From positions 142,684,247-142,748,246 of the forward strand of contig NC_081412.1 in NCBI RefSeq assembly GCF_030272615.1: DNA of 64,000 bases, read 5' to 3'. Each line of letters begins with the position of its first letter. Position 1 is the stretch's first letter. Position numbers and translations under genes: made by a program. Below are positions 22,129 through 33,740 of the stretch, one piece after another. Under the pieces are notes generated by a model that ran no database searches, was not told where the DNA came from, and saw only the letters and a program-made list of their open reading frames with translations. Origin of the DNA: Cryptomeria japonica (taxonomy: Eukaryota > Streptophyta > Pinopsida > Cupressales > Cupressaceae).

Positions 22129-25100
22129 CTAGTCTAGCACGTCGTCTACCCCCCGATCTTGCTGATCAATGTTTTGGGAAGGCAGGGAACATGCTAGAGG
22201 AGGAACATCCAACACAGCAGATGGAGCTATCACAAGATCCAAACAAGGGCTATGTTCATATCCCAAGCCACGGTGTTCTTGTCTAGGAGCTAGGATAAGT
22301 GCTTTAGAAAATTCGTTAGATAAATGGTTATCAATATCAACAAGTTCATATTCACTATCAGAATGAACAGGAGAAGTAGCATTTTCATCATGAATAACAT
22401 TTTCATCTATATCATCATCAAGATTTATAAAAATAGGATCTTTAACTCGCACAGGATCAAGACCATCATGTATCTTATGTTTAGGAGATTTCGGCTCAAT
22501 CGTCGGCTGAGGAGAAAATTGAATAATGCTAGTTGAAGGTGTTTTTGGGGATTGCAAAGTTTGAGCTCTAAGATGACGCTTTCACCGGCGTTCACGTGCA
22601 AAACGATTTCGTCTAGTCTTAGTAGGAAGTTGCGAAGATTGAGGAGGAGGAATGTTCTCATCCTTATCACTTGGGTGTTTAGGTTGTGGTCTCTTAGGCT
22701 GAACAATAGGAGAAGAGGAAGGTCTCTTCTCTCCATAAGAGGAAGGAGGAGGAACTGCTCCATATAAAGGAGGAATATTTGGTTTTGGAAGGAGACCAAG
22801 TCCATCATGACGAGGAGGGATAGGTCTACTTTTGGGAAGTTTATTAGATATAGGCATAGTCACATCCATAGGAATGGGTAAGGAATCTTCTTGAGGAAAG
22901 ACATTAGTTTTATCTTTCAAAGGAAGAACTTCCTTCTCAAGAATGATAGGAATTTCAAGTTTGGGTGTCCTAGGTTCACTTAGAGATAGGATCATATCTG
23001 TTTTCCACTTTTGATAAGATTTGAAAAGATGATCACTTCGCAGAGGAAGAGATTGGAATTGTTTAGGCCAAAAGTAATCAAGAGGAACGCTAGAAGTTCT
23101 TTCAGCTGGTTTAAAGAGACTATGATTGATAGTAACAACTTCACCATTATGGGGAAATTTCAAACACTTGTGAATAGGAGAAGCGATAGCTTGCATGGAA
23201 GATAGCCAAGGATAGCCAAGCTTCACATGAAATTGTTCGGATGATGGAATAATAGCAAAGTCCACATCAAGGGATTTGTTATGGACCTCAATAGGTAATG
23301 TAATAGAACCAATTGCAGGAGAAGAAAATGCATCAAATAGTTTCACAACCACATCTGTTTTGTCATAGATCACTTGATTCAATTGCAAAGTAAAAAGAAA
23401 TTCTTCAGTAATGACATGAACCATACAAGAAGGATCAATAAGCACTCCACGGCAAGGTGTATTCTTGACTTTTGCAACTATATATAAAGGACCATCAGGT
23501 GCCCTGATAGTTTCACTGGAATCAAATGTGATGGAAGGTTCTTTAGGGATTTTCTGCTGCTCTACAAAGTTAATCACATTCAGAGTCATGGACACAAGAT
23601 CATCAGGTGAGACAGAGGAATCAGTAGTATCAATCGCATTAGAGGTATGAGAAGGTAATGGATCAGTGAAAATCTGAAGATTTTGGTTAGGAGGAGCTAC
23701 AGATGTATTGCCTTTATCATTCACACCAGAAACAGAGATAGTATTATTATCAATCAAATCTTGAATCTTCCCCTTTAAAGCAAAACATTTTTTAGTATCA
23801 TGCCCAGGTTGACGATGAAATTGACAAAAAGATTTGTTATCAAAATAAGGTGAATTAATCTTTGCAGGATCAATTTGCCTTATAGGAGGAAGAGTAAGCA
23901 CATTTTTTTCCAATAACTTATTCATAATACTATGCAATGATTCATTCAAAGGAGTAAACTTTCTTTCTTTCTTGAAAAACTTAGAAATAGGAGACACACC
24001 TGATGCTGCATTCACATTGTTGTTGATGATGTTTTCATTGAATTTAATGGACTCTCTGTTCGGTTTAAACTTCCCAAATGGTTGTTGACTACTATCACCC
24101 TTATCACTCGGAGTCATAGGATGTGATTGTTCCATTTGACTCACAGTCAGTTGATAATTGTGAAGAGTTGCGCACAACTATTGGAAAGAAGTAAACTCAG
24201 AAAACAGGAGTTTTTCTCTAATTTCTTTTTGTAAATTAGAAATAAAGATTCTTTGAATATCATTGTCAGGCACTGGAAAAGAAATTTGAGCATACAAATG
24301 CTTATATCTACCAATGAAATCAGTCACTTTTTCTTTAACACCTTGTTTACAATGCATTAAATCAATCAAAGTAACTTTAGGACTTATATTGTTTTGAAAT
24401 TGTTGAATGAAAGCATTTGCAAGTTGTTCGAAATAAGTAATAGAATAGGAAGGCAACGAGCAATACCATTGTAGGGCTTTGTCTCTTTATGTTCTAGTAA
24501 ACAATTTTGCAAGCAACCTTTGGTCATAAGCAAAATCAGTACATATTGTTTGAAAGGTCTTAACATGTGTTAGAGGATCACCCTTACCATTATAAAGCTC
24601 CAAACGCGGAATTTCAACATGTTTAGGGGGAATAGCTCGAACAATGTCAAGAGAAAGTGGACTCGCAACATCAAATGTGGGCACAATAAACTTAGATTGA
24701 TTCGTAGAGGCAATTTGTTGCTGTAAAGAAGAGACAGTTTGTGCAAGATTGTTAATGGTCGCTTTAGTCGAAGAGTTCATATTAGACGTGTTAGATTGTG
24801 ATGGAGGTGTTATGTTATTGAAAGAAGGTAGAGAGTAAGGTGGTGGGACGCTATGATAGTTAGTCATAGGAGATGATTGGACAGGAGGAACACTACAAGG
24901 AGGAATGGAATGATTAAACGAGTTGCCCCCTTGCATCATGTTCATTTGTGGTGATATAATAGGAACACTCATTGAAGGAATGAATGAAGAAGTTGGATTG
25001 AATGAAGGAAGAGGGTTAATTGAAGAAGAGGGATTTCCCCCATGACTAGTGATCATAGGAGGAATGTCTTGTGTTGAAGTAGTCATTATGTTTGATGTAA

Positions 25101-25560
25101 AAGTAGGTATACTAGCAATAGAAGTTGTCAAAGGAATAGAATGATTAACTTGAGTAGGAGGTTGTGTATAACCTAAGGTTTCGGCACAACTTTTCATAGG
25201 CATCACATTTGAATCCACAATGTGTGCAATACCACGCAAAATATCAATTCCATTCTTATCACTTTGAAGCATACGTTTTAGACCCTCAATTAAAGGAAGA
25301 GCTTGACTATCAGGGTATTCTTGAGACATCCATTGTCGAAAATCGTCAAATTGGTTATCCAATTTTGAAAGTTGTTCTACAGAAACCTCATGGAGAGCTT
25401 CTTCATCATTAAGAGGATTAGAGGAATTACCCATGTCCTCGTTAAAAAGACCATTCAAATTAGGTTCCATCTCCTCAGTAATTAAACCTTGGAAGGACTT
25501 AATTCTAAGGCTTTGTCTAACGGGAATAGTGTAAGTAGGACTTATTGTTGTAAAACTCAT
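22129..25560 (-). pseudogene. GAGE-2 gag-protease polyprotein, one frame, three stops
   Basis: From ATG 25,560 to the TAG at 22,129-22,131 this is a single frame of 1,144 codons, interrupted only by TAA at 24,487, TAG at 24,178 and TGA at 22,582. Rough positions: Pro/Ser/Met-rich linker at residues 130-290, gag core at 315-450, CQFHRQPGH knuckle variant near 577, retropepsin-like LIDPSCM near 704, then a basic, proline-rich tail with KTRRNRF and an acidic end. All three stops are sense codons in GAGE-1. The D-P-S in place of D-T/S-G is identical in both copies. The frame has a proper stop in its 3' part and no reverse transcriptase after it. Confidence 0.9.
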
Positions 25561-26716
25561 GCACTAAAGAGAGAGAGAAGATTTTGAATTTTTAGAGGTA
25601 GCAAATTTCAGTAAAACCAGCCAATCTTCTAGATTTAAGCTGTTAATCAGGACAATCTCCCGAAATTTCGGAAAAAATGTCCGGGACCGTGGCGCTCGGG
25701 GTGCACACGGTCCTCGCAACTTTTTTTGAAATTTGCAGGGATGAAAGTTATGATGATTTTACAGCTAACCTGAAAAAATTGAGTGATTTTACGATCCATA
25801 GATAGGCCAAATTAAAGTTGCAATCTCAAAATTGAACCCTACCAAGATTGTCAAAAAATGCAAAATTTGAATTTTGAAAAAGAGAGGGAAACTGAAATTT
25901 TGAATTTTATGATTTTAGAGGGAATACCAAAAGCAATGCAAGTTTTGAAATTTGAAAGTTGACTCAATTTCACGCAAAATTCAATTCTGAAAGCGGAAAT
26001 CAAAGTTGTTGTAATTAAGCACTTAATTTCAAAAGTCACAAATTGCAAAAATTTGAATAAATCACTGAAATTTCGAATGAATGCTAACACACTTTTCAGA
26101 TTTAGGACTGTAAGAAACACAATTTTGACACAAATTTCAATTTCAACAATTTTTGAATGATTAGAAGCCTCAATCCAAGCAATCACTAGACCAACTTTGA
26201 CTGTAACTTTGAAGGTGTTAAAATTGATAAAATCAGCCAAAATTTTGGATTTTAGCAGGAAAATACAGTAAGATCTCGCTCCCGAAATTTCGGAAAAAAT
26301 GTCGGGGACGATGGCGCTCGGAGTGCACATGGTCCTCGCAACTTTTTTCCAAATTTTCAGGGATGAAAGATATTATGATTTTATTGAGGAATCCAAAGTT
26401 ACAGCTGATTTGGAGATGTTTTGATCAGTGAAATTGTTGGACAAAGGTTGAATCAAGAGGGTTTCGAAAATTAGGGTTTTGACACTTAACCACTTAATTT
26501 TCAAAATTAACGCACAAATATGAATTGATAATTTGTAATAGAAGGGCAAATCTGAAACAAGCATCAACAATTAAACATTTCACAAGTTTAATTACTTAAA
26601 AAGAAAATTTAGGGTTTTTATGCAATTAACCTCTAAAATTTTGCCAAAGATCAAACATGGAAATGTAATCAAGGAATCCAATTTTCAGATCTAACTATGA
26701 ATAATCAGAAAGGATG
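25561..26716 (-). other. GAGE-2 5' leader
   Basis: Untranslated leader like that of GAGE-1, with the hairpin module at 25684-25713 and a second GTGCAC copy at 26323-26328. Open frames here are short and lack motifs. Confidence 0.6.
25684..25713 (-). promoter_or_regulatory. hairpin module in GAGE-2 leader RNA
   Basis: Perfect 8-bp stem GGACCGTG/CACGGTCC enclosing a 14-nt loop, with the palindrome GTGCAC at the loop-stem edge. It is equivalent to 13356-13385 in GAGE-1. Confidence 0.45.
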
Positions 26717-26734
26717 TTCACGTCGGGCTCACCA
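26717..26734 (-). promoter_or_regulatory. GAGE-2 primer binding site, tRNA-Trp type
   Basis: Minus strand TGGTGAGCCCGACGTGAA, 3 bp from the LTR at 26738. One mismatch to the expected tRNA-Trp complement, at a neighbouring position to the mismatch in GAGE-1. Confidence 0.82.
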
Positions 26735-26737
26735 AAA

Positions 26738-27940
26738 TGTAAAGCGGAAAAATCGAACCCTAGTTGTTCTCCCCTCCCCGACTCCAAGGAGAGAGAAGGG
26801 AGAGTCACTAGGGTTGATGGTTTTCACTTAGGGGAGACTTTACATTCAAAAGAGGGGTTGAAACCCACAAGATCCAATCCCATGCAATGCAAGATTGGAT
26901 TCTATATGAGTTTCAAGGGTTGTGATAGCAAGGATACCCTCTTTTGTAAAGAATGTAGATGGAAAGATTGAACTAGGAATGCATAGAAAGTGAGAAAGAT
27001 TCGCTTATAAACTGAGTTAGGGATATAGGATGAAGCTGCGGACCTGGAATTAGCAGTAAAATGTTGAGACGGCACTGTCCTGCAAATTTGAGCAAAAGTT
27101 GATGGGACGATGGTGCCCGGCGTGCACACGGTCCTCCGAAAAATCTGAGAAACGAAGGGGGATCTGTTCGTCTCTGCACAAGGATTCCAGATCTTCAATT
27201 TCAGCCGCGTACCTGCAACCTACACATAGAAAAGCGAAGACGATTGGGGGGTTAGGGATTAGGGGTTTGCCCTTAGGTCAAACCCCGGTTTTGGAATTAA
27301 CCAAGAAATGAGAAATGCTGTAAATGTAATGTAAAACAAGTACTAATACCTTGTTGTAAGGATGTTTGTATCCTTATGTGCGAAGGTATAGATGTTGTTT
27401 GTTGTATGTTGTATGTTGTATGTTGTATGTAGCATGTAGTAAGTGATCTCCTCTTCAATGGTTGAATCCTTGCCTTGAATGCAACACTTAGCCTTGAATG
27501 GAGACTTAGAAGGAATGCTTGAAGGAATGCTTGAATGCTTGAATGCTTGAATGTTTGAGTATCATTTCCACGCTTTTTTCTGTCATACCAAATGAGAGAG
27601 GAAAATGTAGTTTATATACTTGTCAATTAGGGTTAAAAGACTGATTTTCCCGACCTTAGGCCGACCAGGAAATGTTATTTTCCAATTTGCAAACAAAAAG
27701 GCCCAAAGTCCCATAGGAGACCGGGCCCAAAATAGGGCCAGGGACCAGGGCACTGGGCGCTCTGGTCCCACCTCCCGGGACAGCAGGGTGCAAGGAGGAT
27801 CAGGCCAGGGTGCTGGAAAAATGCAGTTTTTGGTGTCATGAGCAAGTTTTGGGGTCTCCATTCAGGTTTAGTGTTGCGTCGCCATCGTGAAGACCCAAAT
27901 GCGGTCGAAATTGAAAGTGTCGCAATTTTAGGATGCTACA
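26738..27940 (-). repeat. GAGE-2 5' LTR (right)
   Basis: 1,203 bp, followed by the target duplication CTTCT at 27941-27945. A TGTATGT-type short tandem repeat near 27,397-27,430 varies in copy number relative to the left LTR. Minus-strand TATA-like box at about 27,610-27,619; GTGCAC palindrome at 27122-27127. Confidence 0.93.
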
Positions 27941-27945
27941 CTTCT

Positions 27946-30900
27946 TAAGGCTATTGCTGACAGATATGACTCTGTCTTGAGGGTTATAAGGGGAAATGAA
28001 GGAGAAATAATGCTGACAATCAAGAGAGAGGATTTCAAGGAGATCTTTGACTTGTATGAACCATTTGCTAACCTAGTACAAGTAGATTTAAATGAGTTGA
28101 AGGCAAAGTATTATAGAATGAAAGGTTTCATTAGAACTATCTTTCTTCCAATTCATTTGGCAAAAGCAGGAGAGACAATGTACTACATTGGCCCTAGTTC
28201 AAAGGAGCCTTTTCCCATTGGTGCTTTTGCTCTTTATTTTCAGGCTACCTTTTTCTCTCTATGTCAGGTCTTTAAGTTCAACCCAATTACAATTATGTCA
28301 CCTGACTTCATGTATATGGCTATGCAAATTCAACATCCAAGTTATACAGTGATTTTTTACTTCACCCCATACCTTGAAGAGAAAATTCATGAGGGGTTGT
28401 AGGATGTTAAGAATGAAGTGTTTGGCACTCATTTCTACTTTTACTCCTTGCACATGCACATGTTCTTGTATCTGAATGTACATTACTTTGAAGGAACTAT
28501 GAACCTTTGAAGAACAATTGACAATAATGAAATTCCAGTGCAGCTTTGGAGCATGGATATGTCTTGGGACAGACAGGAGGGTAGCTTTGTGAGGTTTGAT
28601 AACAAATTTTCTTCTAGGATAAGGAAAACTTGTATAGTAAACTCATGAAGGATCCCCATGGAGATGCATGATTTTGTAAGGTGTAAGGAGAGGTTGCCAC
28701 TTTTGAAGATTGAGCACAATTGGGGGGATTTCATCCCTTATCCTATTAGCACTATTATTAGAATTTATGGTTTCTCTGGTCAGCCACATGTATTGCCTTT
28801 TAATGTTCCTTTGAGAATGGGTTTTGCTGAAGTAATGTGGCAGATAGGGTGCATCCAGGATAAGGAATTAAAGGGAAGAGGCAAAGGAACATTTTTTCCT
28901 GATTATACTATCATTCCATATTTTGTGAGTTTAAAAGGAGGATATGAGCATTTTGACAAGTTTTTTGCACCATATCATTTAGGGGTTAACATAGCTAGAC
29001 ATAGTGACCCAGAGGGGTTTTATAACATATTAAGGGAAAGACTAAAAGGAGGCCTATTTCCCCATGAGCACAATTTCCCTGAGGATATAATAAGAAATGA
29101 GTTTGATTTCATGACTCGGGATTGGACGAAAGAGAAATGGATAGCTTTGAGGAAGCTATGGGTTATAGTTTAGAAAATGGATCCAAGCTATGATCCAACA
29201 AAAAATTTCATTCCATTTTGTCCTAAAGTTGATTTTGTCATTAAATTTTTTGATGAATTAATTCTTGCATTAAAGGGGAAGAGGGTCAAACTTGAAGAAG
29301 TCCATGGTCGACTAGTTGAAAGAAGAGATGTACAACATCCAACGCCCATCACACCAGAGGAATCAAACTTGGTTCATCAAATAAGGATGAAACTGCCAGG
29401 CCCATGACCTCATCTACCTCAAAGAAAAGATGGCCTATAAAAAGAAAGACATGTTTATGAGCCCTCTCAAAAGAGGGTAAGAGAAGAAACAAGTGGTGAA
29501 GAAGAGAGTAGCTGCGAAAGTGAATAATTGGTGAGGAGAAAAGGTAAAAAGATAATGAAGCTAGAGCATCCCCCAAAGGTGCAAGTTAAGCCTTTTAAAG
29601 CAGTCAAGATCATTGATCTTGAAGATTCAAATAGAAGTCCTCCACCACCACATGTTCCCTATTCACCTTCAAGGAAAGTTGAAGAAAAAATAGAGGAAAA
29701 TACTTTCATAGTAACAAGTGCAAAGATGCAAATTGGTAATCCTCTTGTGCCTCCTAGTTTGGGGTTGGACCTCACTCCCTTGGATATTTAGGGTAGAGCT
29801 TTCAGGGATGCGAGGAAGGAGGCATGTGATAAATTTCTTAAGGATGATTCTTTTGTGAGAAGCCTGACCTTTTTGCAATTGGTATGGAAAATGAAAATAG
29901 GAGAATTTAAGAAGAGAAGTGCCGAGAGAAAATCTCAAAGGCCAGATAGGTCAGAGCATGAAAATTGGGAAGAAGTTAAGAAAGAGATGATGGAAGAGTT
30001 CAGGAAAATTACTACAGATGAGGGCAGGATGATTTTAAATTAGGTTGGAGTCTTAATTTAACTAGAATGGGATATAGCGGATGTAGTGGCCTTTGATGCA
30101 ATTAGGAAATCAAAAGACCAATAATTAGGTTTAGAGGAAGAAGCAAGGTTGGCATTAAAAGGATTGGATTTTGTAGATGATTATGCAACCTTGGCAATAT
30201 AGGCTTTAGAGGAAGGACCTAGAAATCCTAACATTAGTGACGTAAATCCCAACTTAAAAGGAGGTCTTATTATAAAAAGAGCATCCAACACATAAAGTGT
30301 GGAAGCTACAAATTTGAATGTCGATGTTGCCAAATTGTTTCATAAGACTACAAAGAGGGAAGCCTTGGAAAAAGAAGAGCTAATAAGAAAGTTTGACAAG
30401 CTTTTCAATGATTGTAATGTAGTTCAACAGAGGTGTGTAGAGTTGCAAACCAAAGTGAAACTTCTTGAGCAAGGATACATAAGAGTATCCTATTTTGCAC
30501 TTATTGGGATATCAGCACCATCAACATCCAGATCTTTACCTATTACCCATGAAGAAGAAGCCATTCAACCTGGCAGCAATGTTGATATCCCCAATATATC
30601 ATTGATACAATATGATGATGACGAGCCTAAATCCACTAGATCTATTGATCCAACTAAATCCCAACTCTTGGAGAGGATTATTGAATTCAAAAATAATCTG
30701 AAGAAATCAGGAGATAAGTCATCTTGTCAACAAAAGGAGATAGTTAGCTCAATGCTAACTCATGTAAATGAAAAAGTTGATAGTAGACTTAATAACATTC
30801 ATTCTTTGTATTCGTTATTGTTTGATTCTATTCAAAAATTTGATAAATATAAGGAGATGGTGGTTCCCTTGTTCACAAAGTGGTTGCAAAGGGGAAATAA

Positions 30901-31153
30901 GCTTAGAATAATGTCTATGGCTTCCAAATATCATGCTGAGAGGCCACCTACACTCCAGACAACTTATTTGTTGGTAAAATCAATGCAAGAGGCCCAAATT
31001 TTGCTAGAGAATATAGAAAGAAAGATAACAGAGCTGATGAGAAATTTCAGTGAGCTGAGTGAAACATTTTTGCTAGATATTGAGGATGAAAATGGGGTAG
31101 TTAAGCCTTTACAATTTTGGAAGGAGGAGGCAGAGAGAGTCTTGATTAAGTAA
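27946..31153 (+). pseudogene. pseudogene Y, main part; unrecognised large protein
   Basis: One forward frame runs for about 3.2 kb with around thirteen in-frame stops and no frame change that I can see. Order: an N-terminal alpha/beta-looking region (DLYEPFANLVQVDL; FPIGAFALYFQATFF; YYIGPSSKEP), an aromatic-rich middle (HNWGDFIPYP; IIRIYGFSGQPHVLPFNVP; WQIGCIQDKELKG), a segment with MDPSYDPTKNFIPFCPKVDF at about 29,177, a charged linker, and a coiled-coil-like C-terminus (about 30,300-31,150; LVKSMQEAQILLENIERK). I do not recognise a named family. Total coding length including the N-terminal part would be about 1,150-1,200 codons. It may belong to an uncharacterised repetitive family rather than a host gene. 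Confidence 0.65.
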
Positions 31154-31362
31154 AAATAGGTATTTGAAAGGTACTCGAACCTTTTACAAGCTAGGAGAAT
31201 AGAAAAGCATAAAAAAGTGCCTGATCACTTCAAAAAGTCAAAATGAACCCACCGGAAGGGCACAACTTAAAATATCATTACATAATTACATAAAACTTAG
31301 AATAGACAGCAACATGAAAGCAAACGACAGAAAAGAGACAGAACCAAGGACAACAACTGGAA
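31154..31362. other. gap between two convergent pseudogenes
   Basis: About 210 bp between the stop of pseudogene Y on the plus strand and the stop of the minus-strand frame. No feature is visible; the two genes would end tail to tail here. Confidence 0.6.
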
Positions 31363-32978
31363 CTAAATACTATTCAGGATCTCCTCAGCGTGAACAACCA
31401 TTTGTTTCATGTTGTTCACTGAGGTCTTCATATCCTCCAGCTCATGACCTTCGATGTCAACCTTATTCTTTGTGTTGGCTCTGGTCCTCCTTTCATAACC
31501 CTTCTTGTTCACCTGCTCTTTATCACCTTCCTTCTCTGCATTGTTCTCGTACCTGTTGATAAAGATGTTCATGTTGTCCACCGAAGATTTAAGAATTTGG
31601 AAATTTTGATCAGCAAGCTGCTTGACATTGTGCTCCAGCTTGTCAATTCTGCTACCAAAATCTTTCAGTTTGTTGTCCATTTCCTTTCTATCTCCCATCT
31701 CATTGACCTTTTTCTTTGTGGCTAAGATTTTTCCAACCATACATTCAATAGCTTCTTGCGCATTATGCAGAACAACCACTAACTCTTTAACATGCTTCGC
31801 CAAGGGCTTGTCACCAACTATAATTCTTGCCATGGCCTGTGTATCTTTTTTCAAACTATTAATATCCTTCACCAAAGTAGTGATGGTCTCACAGAAAGCC
31901 TTAATGGTATCTTTGTCACCACTATCACTTTGACCCCCTTTTTCCTCGTTATGCAGTCTAGTGGTTTTCACGATCTCCATGGTTTCCAAATTATCCTTAA
32001 CTAGGTTACCCTCCCCTTCTTTGCCCCGACTATCAATCCTCTTATTATCATCATCCTCCTCCTCAAACTCAACCAGAACATAATTGAGATCAGAATTGCT
32101 ACCCTTTTTAGTGTTCTTTTTCTGAGCCTTCTTTCCAGAGGCTTTCCCTTTCCTCTGTTTAACAGGTTTTTCCTCAAGGGAATCAGTTTCAGAGTCTGAC
32201 ATTTCAGATTCCATAATAATCCTCCTCTTCTTAGCCCTAATCCTCCCTTTTCTGCTAGTTTCTTCTGACTCTCCCTTGGTTTCAGAATCAAAGTTGAGAC
32301 CACTATCCTTACTTTCTGTAGTCTCATCTATGGCATTTTTGCCTTTAATAGGCTTTTCAATGTACTTCCCCTTTATCATTTTATAAACCAGGACCATGAG
32401 CCCCTGGTGGAGGGCATGATCGCCTTTAGGGTCCTTCTGGATCTCCTTTATAGTATGATCCATTGAGCAGGCCAGGTAATAGGGTAGGCTAACCCTTTCA
32501 CCATGACGAAAATGGTTAAGAAGGATGAAGTGATGCCCATAAGCCTTGGTAAACAACCATCTAAGGTAATATATTCAATAGAAGCAAATAAGACAAACCT
32601 CCAAGGCCTACAAATTCTCTTTGGGGAGTGGTAGGAGTTGTCAATTTTGATCATCTTTCTTCTCTCACCATCCGTAATAGGAAACTTGTCTGCAGCCTTA
32701 TCTGACATCCCTCTGTCCCTGTAAAATTTCATACCCTCGGTAGTCATCCCCATGGCCTCAACGATAACCTCTTCGTCTACATTCATCATATGTGATCCAA
32801 TCAGAACTTTTCCATTTTTCCAGTTCTTGATGAAGTAGCTAGTAATTGTGGGGTCCTTCCCATTCAGTCATTCCATGAAAACATTGAGCCCCCCCTGCTG
32901 AAGGATACTCCAGACTTCTTCGTTCTTTCTCCATTTAGAGCAGGATGCAGGTTCAAATCTCTTCTTGTTTCCTCCCAT
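31363..32978 (-). pseudogene. unrecognised minus-strand protein, nearly intact
   Basis: From ATG 32,978 the frame starts MGGNKKRFEPASCSKWRKNE, has one stop near 32,869 and one frame change near 32,555, then stays open to 31,363. The N-terminal half looks folded (VEAMGMTTEGMKFYRDRGMS; RICRPWRFVLFASIEYITL; GHHFILLNHFRHG). The middle is a long acidic-basic linker (EMSDSETDSLEEK; KGKASGKKAQKKN). The C-terminus is strongly coiled-coil-like (ETITTLVKDINSLKKD; FGSRIDKLEHNVKQL). I cannot name it. The folded-domain, linker, coiled-coil plan would suit a structural or nucleic-acid-associated protein, but that is a guess. Its position tail to tail with pseudogene Y suggests they may belong to one element. 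Confidence 0.6.
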
Positions 32979-33740
32979 TTTTCTAGCACCTTCCTTGCAA
33001 TGCCTTCTCTCATTTTGATAACTTTTGCTCTGGTTTCTGTGGTTATTCTATAAGAGCGCCCATAATCTGTACCAAATAATGATGATATGACACTTATTTA
33101 ATAGCTCATTATCTTCAAGCAAACCCTGCATCGAAAAAGGTGGAAAGGTCATTAGAAATAATGATTAAAAGTACCACATTGCCTTGTATAGCTTCGGTCC
33201 TGGTTGAGAAAGGATTTCATTTCACTTGCAATCTCCTTTTCACCATAACTAGTGATGATGTCTCTCGATTGGCAAGCCAGGTTGGCTACCCAATCAGAGA
33301 GAGTCATCATTACCCAAGTAGAGTAAATTTGCGAAAGGCTGAACATTGATATACCAGAGGATATTATGGACAAAATAATTGGCATAGGGACATTTTTTTG
33401 AATCTTTTCAAAGAGAGGCAAATCAAGTAGCCGTTAAGTACACTCCATACAAAGCAAAATTTGATGAGGTCTTTGCTTATGAATGGCCATTTGACGAAGA
33501 ATACAACGGATGGAGTAAGACATATTTGAATGAGGAATAAGGATTGTAAACTATTTGATATAACTGTTTGGTTGAACGGTTCTTTGTCTTCTAGTGGCAA
33601 TTAATTTTTTGAAGTTGAACAACAACAAAGGCAGTAAAATGTATCAATAATATTAGAGAAGTGGTTGCAAATTTTGATATTGGTTATAACTTTCCTCGAA
33701 TGGAATATCTTTGTAACAAACTTCAAGTATGTTTAATCAT
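32979..33740. other. non-coding with a possible minus-strand coding scrap
   Basis: Upstream of the minus-strand pseudogene. An 89-codon minus-strand frame (33152-33421) contains a plausible protein-like stretch (YSTWVMMTLSDWVANLAC), but I see no motif and cannot decide whether it is real. The rest looks non-coding. Confidence 0.35.

Larger units (their letters stand above)
20153..27940 (-). mobile_element. GAGE-2: complete gag-only LTR retrotransposon
   Basis: A second member of the GAGE family, 7,788 bp, with LTRs at 20153-21382 and 26738-27940 and the perfect 5-bp target duplication CTTCT (20148-20152 and 27941-27945). Internal order matches GAGE-1: PPT, 3' untranslated region, gag-protease frame, leader and tRNA-Trp-type primer binding site, all on the minus strand, with no pol. 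Apart from indels the LTRs differ at about 2-2.5% of sites by eye, so it probably inserted more recently than GAGE-1. It interrupts pseudogene Y. Confidence 0.93.

Noticed and set aside
31314-31933. Plus-strand frames opposite the minus-strand coiled-coil pseudogene
   Set aside because: Shadows of the minus-strand frame; the minus strand has the coherent charged and coiled-coil pattern and much the longest frame.
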